This document shows, piece after piece, positions 1-5,604 of a stretch of 5,604 bases of DNA. The notes below the pieces were generated by a model. The model searched no databases and was not told the DNA's origin. It worked only from the letters and a program-made list of their open reading frames with translations. Origin of the DNA: Hydrogenimonas sp. (GTDB taxonomy: Bacteria; Campylobacterota; Campylobacteria; Campylobacterales; Hydrogenimonadaceae); contig NZ_JAOZOZ010000105.1 in NCBI RefSeq assembly GCF_029933015.1, positions 1 to 5,604 on the forward strand, read 5' to 3'. The first letter of the stretch is position 1. Every line of letters starts with the position of its first letter. The translations under genes were made by a program, and so were the position numbers.

Positions 1-229
1 AGGGTGTCTGATCCTGTACCTTTATCTTTTCTCTGACCAGATCGCGGGATTCGGGCGCCACGAAATCGAAAACTTTCATACCGATGATTTCATCCTCTTC
101 GTAGCCGAAAATATCCGCGAAGTTTCTGTTGGAGAGGATCGCTTTTCTTTCACTGTCGAAAACGGCGATTCCTTCTATCGCGCTGTCGAGAAGGATATTG
201 AGCGTTTCGACTTCATGGCTTCGTTTCAC
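1..229 (-). CDS. PAS-domain signalling protein, N-terminal part only (cut by left window edge)
   Basis: Seventy-six residues are visible from a GTG start; the rest lies beyond base 1. After a short N-terminal helix-like stretch (residues 1-12) comes a typical PAS fold opening: LLDSAIEGIAVFD (13-25), then a strand and the helix motif NRNFADIFGYEEDEIIG (34-50), followed by the F-helix-like region VFDFVAPESRDLVREKI (53-69). PAS domains sense small ligands, redox state or oxygen, or mediate dimerisation, and drive an output domain. The output domain (histidine kinase, GGDEF/EAL or other) is not visible. No membrane segment precedes the PAS domain, so this end is probably cytoplasmic. GTG at 227-229 is the only canonical start between the upstream in-frame stop (302-304) and the PAS domain, and AAGG sits 7 bases before it. 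The frame is open up to that stop, so a rarer start farther upstream cannot be excluded. It is on the same strand as the ATPase gene, 244 bases downstream. Confidence 0.78.
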   Translation of the reverse strand, partial: MKRSHEVETLNILLDSAIEGIAVFDSERKAILSNRNFADIFGYEEDEIIGMKVFDFVAPESRDLVREKIKVQDQTP

Positions 230-236
230 ATATCGG

Positions 237-240
237 CCTT
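237..240 (-). promoter_or_regulatory. Ribosome binding site of the PAS gene
   Basis: On the minus strand AAGG lies 7 bases before the GTG at 229. It decides the start, because no ATG, GTG or TTG occurs elsewhere in this frame between the stop at 302-304 and the PAS domain. It is a short, moderate match to AAGGAG. Confidence 0.5.
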
Positions 241-306
241 GTCGTATGGTTTCCGCAAAACCCTTTCGGGAATCCTGCCGTCCGGCTCGGATGGGGCTTT
301 GTCACC

Positions 307-315
307 ATTTTACCA
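307..315 (-). promoter_or_regulatory. Candidate extended -10 promoter for the PAS gene
   Basis: The minus strand reads TGGTAAAAT: a TG-N extension followed by TAAAAT, a 5/6 match to TATAAT. No good -35 hexamer lies 16-18 bases upstream, as is common for extended -10 promoters and for sigma-70 promoters of Campylobacterota. Transcription would start near base 300 and give a leader of about 70 bases before the GTG at 229. This is pattern recognition only. Confidence 0.35.
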
Positions 316-355
316 TAGAACCCATTTCAAATCCGTCTAAAGGGCCACGTCGGTG

Positions 356-365
356 TTTCGCGAAA
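356..365. repeat. 10-base perfect palindrome TTTCGCGAAA
   Basis: A perfect inverted repeat in the AT-rich part of the intergenic region, about 40 bases upstream of the candidate extended -10 of the PAS gene. Its size and position would suit a dimeric regulator site, but no regulator family is recognised and a palindrome of this length can occur by chance. Confidence 0.3.
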
Positions 366-389
366 ATTTACGTTTTCCTTTTGGAGTGG

Positions 390-395
390 ATTCTA
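390..395 (-). promoter_or_regulatory. Weaker alternative -10 element (TAGAAT)
   Basis: TAGAAT on the minus strand is a 5/6 match to TATAAT inside an AT-rich stretch (about 360-412) that contrasts with the GC-rich flanks. No convincing -35 was seen. If used, the leader to the PAS gene would be about 155 bases. It is listed as an alternative to the element at 307-315. Confidence 0.18.
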
Positions 396-426
396 CAAAT
401 ATGAAAGTTCGGGACGATCTCTGTGG

Positions 427-436
427 GTACCGGTAC
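427..436. repeat. 10-base perfect palindrome GTACCGGTAC
   Basis: A perfect palindrome 38 bases past the stop codon of the ATPase gene, next to further short dyads (GCATC at 437-441 facing GATGC at 463-467). It might contribute to RNA structure at the 3' end of the ATPase transcript. It lacks a following U-run, so it is not called a terminator. Confidence 0.25.
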
Positions 437-473
437 GCATCAGATGGTGCGACGTATGCGCAGATGCCGCCCC

Positions 474-2831
474 TCACGCCGGACTCCATCTCCAGTACAG
501 CAGAGTCGTGTCGACCTGGATATCGCTTTTTCGGGGTTTGATGAAAAAGGTTTCGACGGGATAGTTTTCGAGCGAATACTTCTCTTCCAGTGCGTCGAGC
601 CTCTCTTCGAGTTCCTCTTTCAGCGCTTCGATCTTCTCTTCGACGGCGGCCAGCCTCTCTTCGGCCCGGGCGACGTCGCTGCGTTCTTTGAGGACGCTTT
701 TGCCCCCTTTGATCGCCTGGCCCACTTTCGAAGCCGCCGACCGTTTTCCGCCGAAGAGGGCGCCGAAGACGGCCAGGCCGGCGTCGATGATGGAGCTGGT
801 GGTCTTCTGCTGCACGTCCTGCTTCTCCTTTTCGAGACGGTGCAGGGCTCTTTGGTAGCGGTCATGGAGCGTTTCGAGCTTTTTGGCGTAGCGCTCCTGC
901 AGCTTTTCGCTCTCTTCCGATCGCTTCTCCTCCAGCATGTCCACGAGGCGTTCTTTGAAACTCTCCAGGCTCTCCCCCGGTCTGGACTCCGCTTTCAGCG
1001 CCTTGCAGCGGTAGAGTTCGAGCCGTTTTTCGTCGTAGAGCCAGTCGGCGAAGGCGCGGGCGAAGGGTTTGAGGCTTTTCGCGTTGGCTACGGCGGGGGG
1101 AAGGGGCGCGAAGGCGGCATCCTCCCGCGGTTTTTCCGGTGCCCGCTCGAAATCCTCTTCACAGGGCTCCGCTTCGTCCCAGCGGAGCGTCTCGGTCCGT
1201 TCGTCCAGCTCATGGATGCGGCACACCTCTTCCTGGATGTCGATGCCCCGGGTGGCGTTGAAAAATCTCACGCGACCTTTGGCCGCGAGGGTGGGGTAGT
1301 AGGTGCCGCCGGCCTGCAGGGCGGGTTCGAAGCGCTGGGGAATGGAGGGAGAGAGGATGGGTCGGGCAGAAGGGGCCGCCGCACTCTCGCGTTTTTGGGG
1401 TTTCTTTTCTCCGGCGGGGGCGGCGCCTCTCTTTTTCGCGGCCATCAGGATCGAGATATCCCGTTTTTTCAGCGGCCCTTTCAGATAGCTGAGCACCCAG
1501 CGGGTTCTAAAGAGACGGACCTGTTCGATGTGGGCGCTTTTGAGGAAAAAGACCCGTTTGGGCAAAGAGGCGATCAACTTTTCTATCCGATCTTTGGAGA
1601 GGGTGCCTTCGATCTTGCCGCTGAGCCCCTCGATCACTTTGGAGATGTCCTGTTTCGTCTGCAGGCGCCCGATGAACCAGGTGCCGATGTTCGATAGCCC
1701 CTTGTAGTCCAGGTCCACGGGGTTCTGGGTGGAGAGGACCATACCGACCCCGAAGGCCCTGGCCTGTTTGAGCATCAGCATCATCGGCTCTTTGGAGGGC
1801 GGGTTTTTCGTCGGGGGGAAGTAACCGTAGATCTCGTCCATGTAGACCAGCGCGCGCAGACGTCCGGTGCCGCTTTGGCGGCGCATCCATCCCAGGATCT
1901 TGTTGAGCAGGAGCGTGACGAAAAACATCCGCTCCTGGTCGCTCAGGTGGGCGATGGAGAAGATGGAGATCTTCGACTTCTGGCCGGCGTCGTACATCAG
2001 GGCGCCGATGTCGAGGGGGTCGCCCTTGAGCCAGTTTTCGAAGGTGGGGCTGGCCAGGACGTTGTTGAATTTGGAGGCGAGTTTGAAGCGGTCGGATGGC
2101 GGGTAGAAGCTCTCCAGCGGCAGCACGCCGATTTTGGAGAAGGGCGGGGTGATGATCTGGGCGATCAGGGTGCCCATGTCCAGCGGTGCCTCCTCCAGCC
2201 ACGCCCTTTTGACGATCTGGGCGATCAGGATGAACTCGCGGCTCTCCAATGGATCGGCCTCGATGGAGACGAGGGAGAGGAGCGATGCGACGGTGGAGTT
2301 GATGGCCGATGCGAGGGTGTCGGGATCCTCGAGGATCGAGCTGTCGGGTATGTCGAGGCTGGCCAGCACGCTCACCGGTACGCCGGCGCTGGAGCCGGGG
2401 GTGTAGATCGTGACGTCGTGCTCTTTGAAGCGGCGGATGCGCTCCGTGGTCTGGTCGAAACTCTCGATCCCCTTTTTCCACGTTTCGGCCGTCTTTTTGG
2501 CGTACTCCATCGGCTCCACACCCTTCTGCTGGGCATCCTCCTCGACCCACGGCAGGAAATCCTCCGGCTTCAGGTCGTCGAAGGCGAGGCAGAGGTTGCC
2601 CATGTCCCCTTTGGGGTCGATGGCGATGACGGGGATGTTGTCGATGGCCGCCTCTTCGAGGATGTCGATCCCCAGTCCCGTCTTTCCGCTGCCGGTCATT
2701 CCGATGATGGCGGCGTGGGTCGTGAAGATTTTCGATTTGACGAGTGTCGGGTTTTCCGTCGCTTCCAGCGATTCGGTGTCGAGGTCTTTTCCGAGGTAGA
2801 AGATGCCCAGTTTTTCGAAGATTTTTTCCAT
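474..2831 (-). CDS. HerA/FtsK-type P-loop ATPase with C-terminal coiled coils
   Basis: A complete 785-residue protein, ATG to TGA. Seen in the sequence: Walker A GMTGSGKT (44-51), an IDPKGD element (71-76) typical of HerA/VirB4/FtsK ATPases, Walker B ALVYMDE (327-333, D332/E333), the sensor-like STQNPVDLDYKG (367-378), and GTWFIGRLQT (383-392), where R389 may be an arginine finger. Between them lie conserved-looking blocks such as HLSDQERMFF (295-304). After about residue 463 comes an Ala/Lys/Pro linker (464-500), a small region without a recognised fold (508-615), a coiled coil (about 622-676), a Gly/Ala-rich hydrophobic stretch (680-713), a second coiled coil (about 715-752) and a hydrophobic tail ending in YWRWSPA. 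Members of this ATPase class form hexameric rings that translocate DNA or protein. I recall this roughly 800-residue branch as widespread but uncharacterised, so the substrate is unknown. Only 43 residues precede Walker A, too few for the HAS-barrel of archaeal HerA, and no NurA-like nuclease is seen nearby. It follows the DUF748 gene by 8 bases and is probably co-expressed with it. Confidence 0.92.
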   Translation of the reverse strand: MEKIFEKLGIFYLGKDLDTESLEATENPTLVKSKIFTTHAAIIGMTGSGKTGLGIDILEEAAIDNIPVIAIDPKGDMGNLCLAFDDLKPEDFLPWVEEDAQQKGVEPMEYAKKTAETWKKGIESFDQTTERIRRFKEHDVTIYTPGSSAGVPVSVLASLDIPDSSILEDPDTLASAINSTVASLLSLVSIEADPLESREFILIAQIVKRAWLEEAPLDMGTLIAQIITPPFSKIGVLPLESFYPPSDRFKLASKFNNVLASPTFENWLKGDPLDIGALMYDAGQKSKISIFSIAHLSDQERMFFVTLLLNKILGWMRRQSGTGRLRALVYMDEIYGYFPPTKNPPSKEPMMLMLKQARAFGVGMVLSTQNPVDLDYKGLSNIGTWFIGRLQTKQDISKVIEGLSGKIEGTLSKDRIEKLIASLPKRVFFLKSAHIEQVRLFRTRWVLSYLKGPLKKRDISILMAAKKRGAAPAGEKKPQKRESAAAPSARPILSPSIPQRFEPALQAGGTYYPTLAAKGRVRFFNATRGIDIQEEVCRIHELDERTETLRWDEAEPCEEDFERAPEKPREDAAFAPLPPAVANAKSLKPFARAFADWLYDEKRLELYRCKALKAESRPGESLESFKERLVDMLEEKRSEESEKLQERYAKKLETLHDRYQRALHRLEKEKQDVQQKTTSSIIDAGLAVFGALFGGKRSAASKVGQAIKGGKSVLKERSDVARAEERLAAVEEKIEALKEELEERLDALEEKYSLENYPVETFFIKPRKSDIQVDTTLLYWRWSPA

Positions 2832-2836
2832 GTTTA

Positions 2837-2841
2837 CTCCT
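2837..2841 (-). promoter_or_regulatory. Ribosome binding site of the ATPase gene, overlapping the upstream stop codon
   Basis: The minus strand reads TAGGAGTAAACATG. AGGAG is a strong Shine-Dalgarno 5 bases before the ATG, and its first two bases belong to the TAG stop (2840-2842) of the DUF748 gene. Ribosomes finishing DUF748 would uncover or directly reuse this site, which supports translational coupling and fixes the ATPase start at 2831. Confidence 0.85.
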
Positions 2842-5604
2842 ATTTTGTCGTTCCGAGGCCCAGCTTCAGGGGTACCAGGCCGTTTTCGGCCAGTTTCTGT
2901 ACAGGTTTCGATTCACCGATGCCCGTGCGGTTTTTCTCTATGCCTTTACCCTTCATGTAGTCTGCGATATGCTGCGCGCGGCTGCGGCCCAGGGCCTTCA
3001 GCTCGTCGGTCGTGACGGGTATCGTCACCAGCAGCGCTTCGTAGAGCCGTTCGAGGTATTTGCGCTCGTCGAACTTCTCGTTTTTTTGTTTCAGCTCTTT
3101 CCGGTAGGCTTTTTTCAGGGCCATGAGGCTCTTGTAGTCGGTCCGCTTTTTGTAGAGGCCTTCGAGCAGGTCCGCCGTCATCCTGTTTTTGATCTGCTCA
3201 TCCTTTTTCTGCTTCGTCTCCGCGATGAAGATGTCGCGCAGCTTGCTTTTGCGGATGCCCCGGGTATCGGCGGCGATGTGGTAGGCGCCCGTAAGCTCGA
3301 GCTTCAGCAGCGGCCGTTTCTGAAATATCTGGACGATTTTGTCGAGCTTCTCCATCTCGGTCGGGTCGACGACGTCGCTGCCCGGTTCGAAGTCGACGTA
3401 CTGGAGCTTCTCGCCTTTGATGCCCAGCATGCTTCCCAGGAAGCGGAAGGGGGCGGTCACGATGCCGCTGATCATGTTGCCGATCGCCTGCCAGACCACT
3501 TTGCCGATCTTGAATTTCGGGTCGGTCACGTTGCCGTCGACGGGGATGTCCAGGTCGATGACGCCGTCGCTGTCCTTGAGCAGCGCCAGGGCCATCTTGA
3601 TCGGGGCGTCGATGCTTTCGTTGCTCTCCACCTCGTCGCCCAGCTCCAGTTTTTTCAGGACGATCTTGTTGTCGCTTTTTAGCTTTCCGGCGTCGATGAG
3701 GTATTTGAGTTTGAGCCAGAGGCGGCCGTCTTTGATCGTGTAGCCGATATATTTGCCGGTATAGGGGGAGAGGTTGGTGACGTCGAGGTTTCTGAAGTCG
3801 ATGTCCACTTCGCTCTTTTTGACGGGATTGGCGGCGATCAGAATGGCTTTGATGTTGGCCATGCCGTACTTGTCCACGACACCTTTGAGACGGACGGCGG
3901 CGACGTTGTCGGGTTTGGAGCTGATGCCCAGCGCTTCGCCGTTGAGGTCGTGGATGTGGGTCGAGAAGGGCAGCGGCAGCGAGAGGTCGGAGAAGTCGCT
4001 GCTGCCGTTTTCGATCTCGATTTTCGTCAGCATGTAGTCGAAGGCATCCTCTTTTTCGCTTTTCGGTCTCTTTTTGGCGGAAGAAGCGCTCTTTTTCCCT
4101 TCGACGACGAGCCCGTCGAGATTGGTCGAGCGGTTTTTGCCGATGTGTACCTTCATATAGGGTTTTTCGACACGGATCCGGTCGACTTTCATGGCGTGGG
4201 GGAAGAGTTCCAGTTTCGCCGGTTTTAGGGTGATCTTTTCGACCCTGAAGATCTTCTCTTTTTTGTCGGCGTGGTCGATCCGCAGGTTTTTGAGGTCGAG
4301 GGAGTAGTCGATCTTCGCCTTCGGTTTCCTGCGGTCGTCGTAGGAGATCTTCGCGCGGCTGTCGAGGGAGCCTTTCGGGATGTCGATGCGTACAAATCTT
4401 TGGATATAGGGGAGGTAGGGGTGCAGCGCCACCGACGCGGTCCGCAGGTTCAGCTCCGCCTGCAGGGGATCGGCGAGAAATTTTCCTTTGGCCCAAATGC
4501 GCCCTTTTTCGGGTGTGGCGAGGGAGAGCTTGAAGTCCGCTCTCTTTTTCTGAGGCCAGGCGAATCCGTCGATCTGCGCGGTGATCTTTTTCATATCCAG
4601 TCTGGCCCGTTCGGGGCCGGAGCGGTCGTCGAGGCGTATCTCTCCTCCGCTCAGGCGCAGCGTGTTAAGGGAGACATTGAAAGGCTTGGTCTTTTTCGTG
4701 TCCGCTCTTTTTTTCGGCCGTGAAGATGGGCTTTTTTTCTGAATGAAGAGGCGTTCGAAGTTGCTTCGACCTTTTTTGTCGAGAACCACCGTGCCTTTGG
4801 GTGCGTCGATATGGAGGCTCTCGACCGCCAGCCGGTTTTCGGGCATCGTGAGATCGCCGTTTTTCAGCTCGATGCGCCGCAGGGCGGCGGGTTTGTCGCG
4901 GGCTTTTTTGTCCAGCAGCGCGATCTTTCCGAGCGCCAGGGTCTTGAGCCGTGCGTGGAGCGTGCCGTTCGTGTCGAACCGGACCGCTCCGATCGTGTGG
5001 GCGTGGTCGGCGTCGAGGCGGTAGGCGGGCGTTTCGAAAGCGGTGTGGACCTTTTGCAGTACTGTTTCATCCACGGTGATGTGCCACGGTTTCGACGATG
5101 CGTCCGAGGCGGTGGAAGCGTTCGTGTCGCTCTTTTTGGCTTTGCCGCTTTTTTTGAGCCATTTTTCGAAAGAGAGTTTCCCTTTTCTATCCATCGAAGC
5201 GTAGAGTTTCGTCTCCTCCAGTGAGACGCTGCCGATGTGGATCGTGCGCTCAGGCCATGCCGCTTCGATGCCCTCTACAGCGAAGCGGCCTATGGTCACA
5301 GGTGTCGAAACGGGATCGTCGAGCCTGAAGCCATGCAGGGCGAACCGTCCCTCTTCGATTTTCGCGGCCACCCCGTGGGGTGTCTGAGACGCCCGGTAGG
5401 CCAGGTAGAGTTCCGCGGTGCCCTCTTTGATATCGAGATTGGCGAACTCTTTGAGGTAGTGGTTGATTTTGTCGAACCTTCCCCCGTCGACGGTGAGTTC
5501 GCCTTCGATGTTGAAAGGATTGAGGGAGATTTTGGAAAAGGATCGGACAATGCCGCTCGATTTCGTTTCGATCTCGTAGGCGATGAACCCGTAATCGCTG
5601 GGGA
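2840..5604 (-). CDS. AsmA-like DUF748 envelope protein, C-terminal 920 residues (5' end beyond right edge)
   Basis: The frame stays open from the right edge to the TAG at 2840-2842. A GTG at 5371 lies inside the gene, because the 77 codons upstream of it are open and read as the same fold (for example NPFNIEGELTVDGG). Numbering visible residues from 5602: the protein is beta-rich with repeated AsmA-type modules. One type carries Tyr-x-x-Tyr and Gly-x-Leu marks (about 42-71, 390-442, 608-654). The other has a DKKG/NFE-like motif followed by a Lys/Ser-rich linker (linkers at 150-172, 289-307, 502-520). The DUF748 core is SPYTGKYIGY (612-621) through ELGDEVES and DSDGVIDLDIPVDGNV, followed by a hydrophobic stretch near VWQAIGNMISGIVTAPFRFL. 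The tail resembles an interrupted OmpA-like domain: DFEPGSDVVDP (737-747) and LGRSRAQHIADYMKGKGI (871-888), split by a charged insert. AsmA-like proteins (E. coli TamB, YhdP, YdbH) are inner-membrane-anchored periplasmic bridges implicated in phospholipid transport to the outer membrane; the same role here is inferred. The N-terminal anchor is outside the window. Confidence 0.9.
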   Translation of the reverse strand, partial: PSDYGFIAYEIETKSSGIVRSFSKISLNPFNIEGELTVDGGRFDKINHYLKEFANLDIKEGTAELYLAYRASQTPHGVAAKIEEGRFALHGFRLDDPVSTPVTIGRFAVEGIEAAWPERTIHIGSVSLEETKLYASMDRKGKLSFEKWLKKSGKAKKSDTNASTASDASSKPWHITVDETVLQKVHTAFETPAYRLDADHAHTIGAVRFDTNGTLHARLKTLALGKIALLDKKARDKPAALRRIELKNGDLTMPENRLAVESLHIDAPKGTVVLDKKGRSNFERLFIQKKSPSSRPKKRADTKKTKPFNVSLNTLRLSGGEIRLDDRSGPERARLDMKKITAQIDGFAWPQKKRADFKLSLATPEKGRIWAKGKFLADPLQAELNLRTASVALHPYLPYIQRFVRIDIPKGSLDSRAKISYDDRRKPKAKIDYSLDLKNLRIDHADKKEKIFRVEKITLKPAKLELFPHAMKVDRIRVEKPYMKVHIGKNRSTNLDGLVVEGKKSASSAKKRPKSEKEDAFDYMLTKIEIENGSSDFSDLSLPLPFSTHIHDLNGEALGISSKPDNVAAVRLKGVVDKYGMANIKAILIAANPVKKSEVDIDFRNLDVTNLSPYTGKYIGYTIKDGRLWLKLKYLIDAGKLKSDNKIVLKKLELGDEVESNESIDAPIKMALALLKDSDGVIDLDIPVDGNVTDPKFKIGKVVWQAIGNMISGIVTAPFRFLGSMLGIKGEKLQYVDFEPGSDVVDPTEMEKLDKIVQIFQKRPLLKLELTGAYHIAADTRGIRKSKLRDIFIAETKQKKDEQIKNRMTADLLEGLYKKRTDYKSLMALKKAYRKELKQKNEKFDERKYLERLYEALLVTIPVTTDELKALGRSRAQHIADYMKGKGIEKNRTGIGESKPVQKLAENGLVPLKLGLGTTK

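Larger units (their letters stand above)
230..473. other. Intergenic region between the ATPase and PAS genes
   Basis: About 244 bases without a supported gene. The right part (420-473) is GC-rich with short dyads around 427-467. The middle (about 360-412) is AT-rich, holding a 10-base palindrome and a TAGAAT box. The left part carries the extended -10 and ribosome binding site of the PAS gene. No stem followed by a U-run was found in the minus-strand direction, so termination after the ATPase gene, if any, would be factor-dependent or weak. Confidence 0.6.

Noticed and set aside
213..308. A 31-codon minus-strand ORF (MVTKPH...) overlapping the PAS gene start.
   Set aside because: Its ATG overlaps the candidate -10 element, it has no Shine-Dalgarno sequence, and its frame ends just inside the PAS gene without similarity to anything known.
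427..467. Possible intrinsic terminator after the ATPase gene.
   Set aside because: Short dyads exist, but the stems are imperfect in the minus-strand RNA and no U-run follows.
401..541. Small plus-strand ORF starting MKVRDD.
   Set aside because: It overlaps the end of the ATPase gene, its GGAG lies about 14 bases from the ATG, and the product shows no recognisable features.
423..1697. Long plus-strand open frame antisense to the ATPase gene (424 codons).
   Set aside because: It is the mirror of a strongly biased GC-rich coding frame. Its product is Phe/Gly/Arg/Leu-rich without any domain, and the opposite strand encodes clear Walker motifs. The plus-strand frames at 1875-2960 and 2744-3682 are rejected for the same reason.
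1507..2550. Minus-strand open frame within the ATPase gene in another frame.
   Set aside because: The product is Arg/His/Pro-rich low-complexity text typical of an out-of-frame read. The frame at 3198-4496 inside DUF748 is the same kind of shadow.
5296..5371. GTG at 5371 as the true start of the DUF748 protein.
   Set aside because: The frame is open for all 77 codons upstream to the window edge and those codons read as AsmA-like sequence, so the gene continues beyond base 5604.
1..5604. Mobile elements, CRISPR arrays, tRNA or rRNA genes, defence system.
   Set aside because: No terminal inverted repeats, spaced direct repeats, cloverleaf-like stretches or transposase/nuclease motifs were seen. 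HerA-like ATPases do occur in some defence systems, but no partner nuclease or Sir2-type gene is present here.

Overview
All visible coding capacity lies on the minus strand: three genes, two of them cut by the window edges. Read in the direction of transcription (high to low coordinates) they are (1) the C-terminal 920 residues of a large AsmA-like/DUF748 envelope protein (2840 to beyond 5604), (2) a complete 785-residue HerA/FtsK-type ATPase (474-2831), and (3) after a gap of about 244 bases, the first 76 residues of a PAS-domain signalling protein (229 to beyond 1).

Genes 1 and 2 form a tight unit. Eight bases separate them, and the Shine-Dalgarno AGGAG of the ATPase overlaps the TAG stop of the DUF748 gene, so they are probably co-transcribed and translationally coupled. 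Their promoter lies beyond the right edge. The PAS gene has a leader with a candidate extended -10 promoter and its own AAGG ribosome binding site, so it can plausibly be expressed independently. No clear intrinsic terminator separates it from the ATPase gene.

The organism is a Gram-negative bacterium, because DUF748/AsmA-like proteins belong to the two-membrane envelope. The wording of the DUF748 core (SPYTGKYIGY, ELGDEVES, LLKDSDGVIDLDIPVDGNV) and the Lys/Glu/Asp-rich style recall Campylobacterota such as the Sulfurovum, Nitratifractor or Hydrogenimonas groups. The fairly high GC and strong codon bias would put it among the GC-richer members. This is an impression from family memory, not a search.

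No mobile element, CRISPR array, tRNA, rRNA or phage signature was seen. The window looks like ordinary chromosome. The points most worth a second look are the coupling of an AsmA-like lipid-transfer-type protein to an uncharacterised HerA-type ATPase, the hydrophobic Gly/Ala-rich segment between two coiled coils in that ATPase, and the modular, OmpA-like-tailed build of the DUF748 protein.
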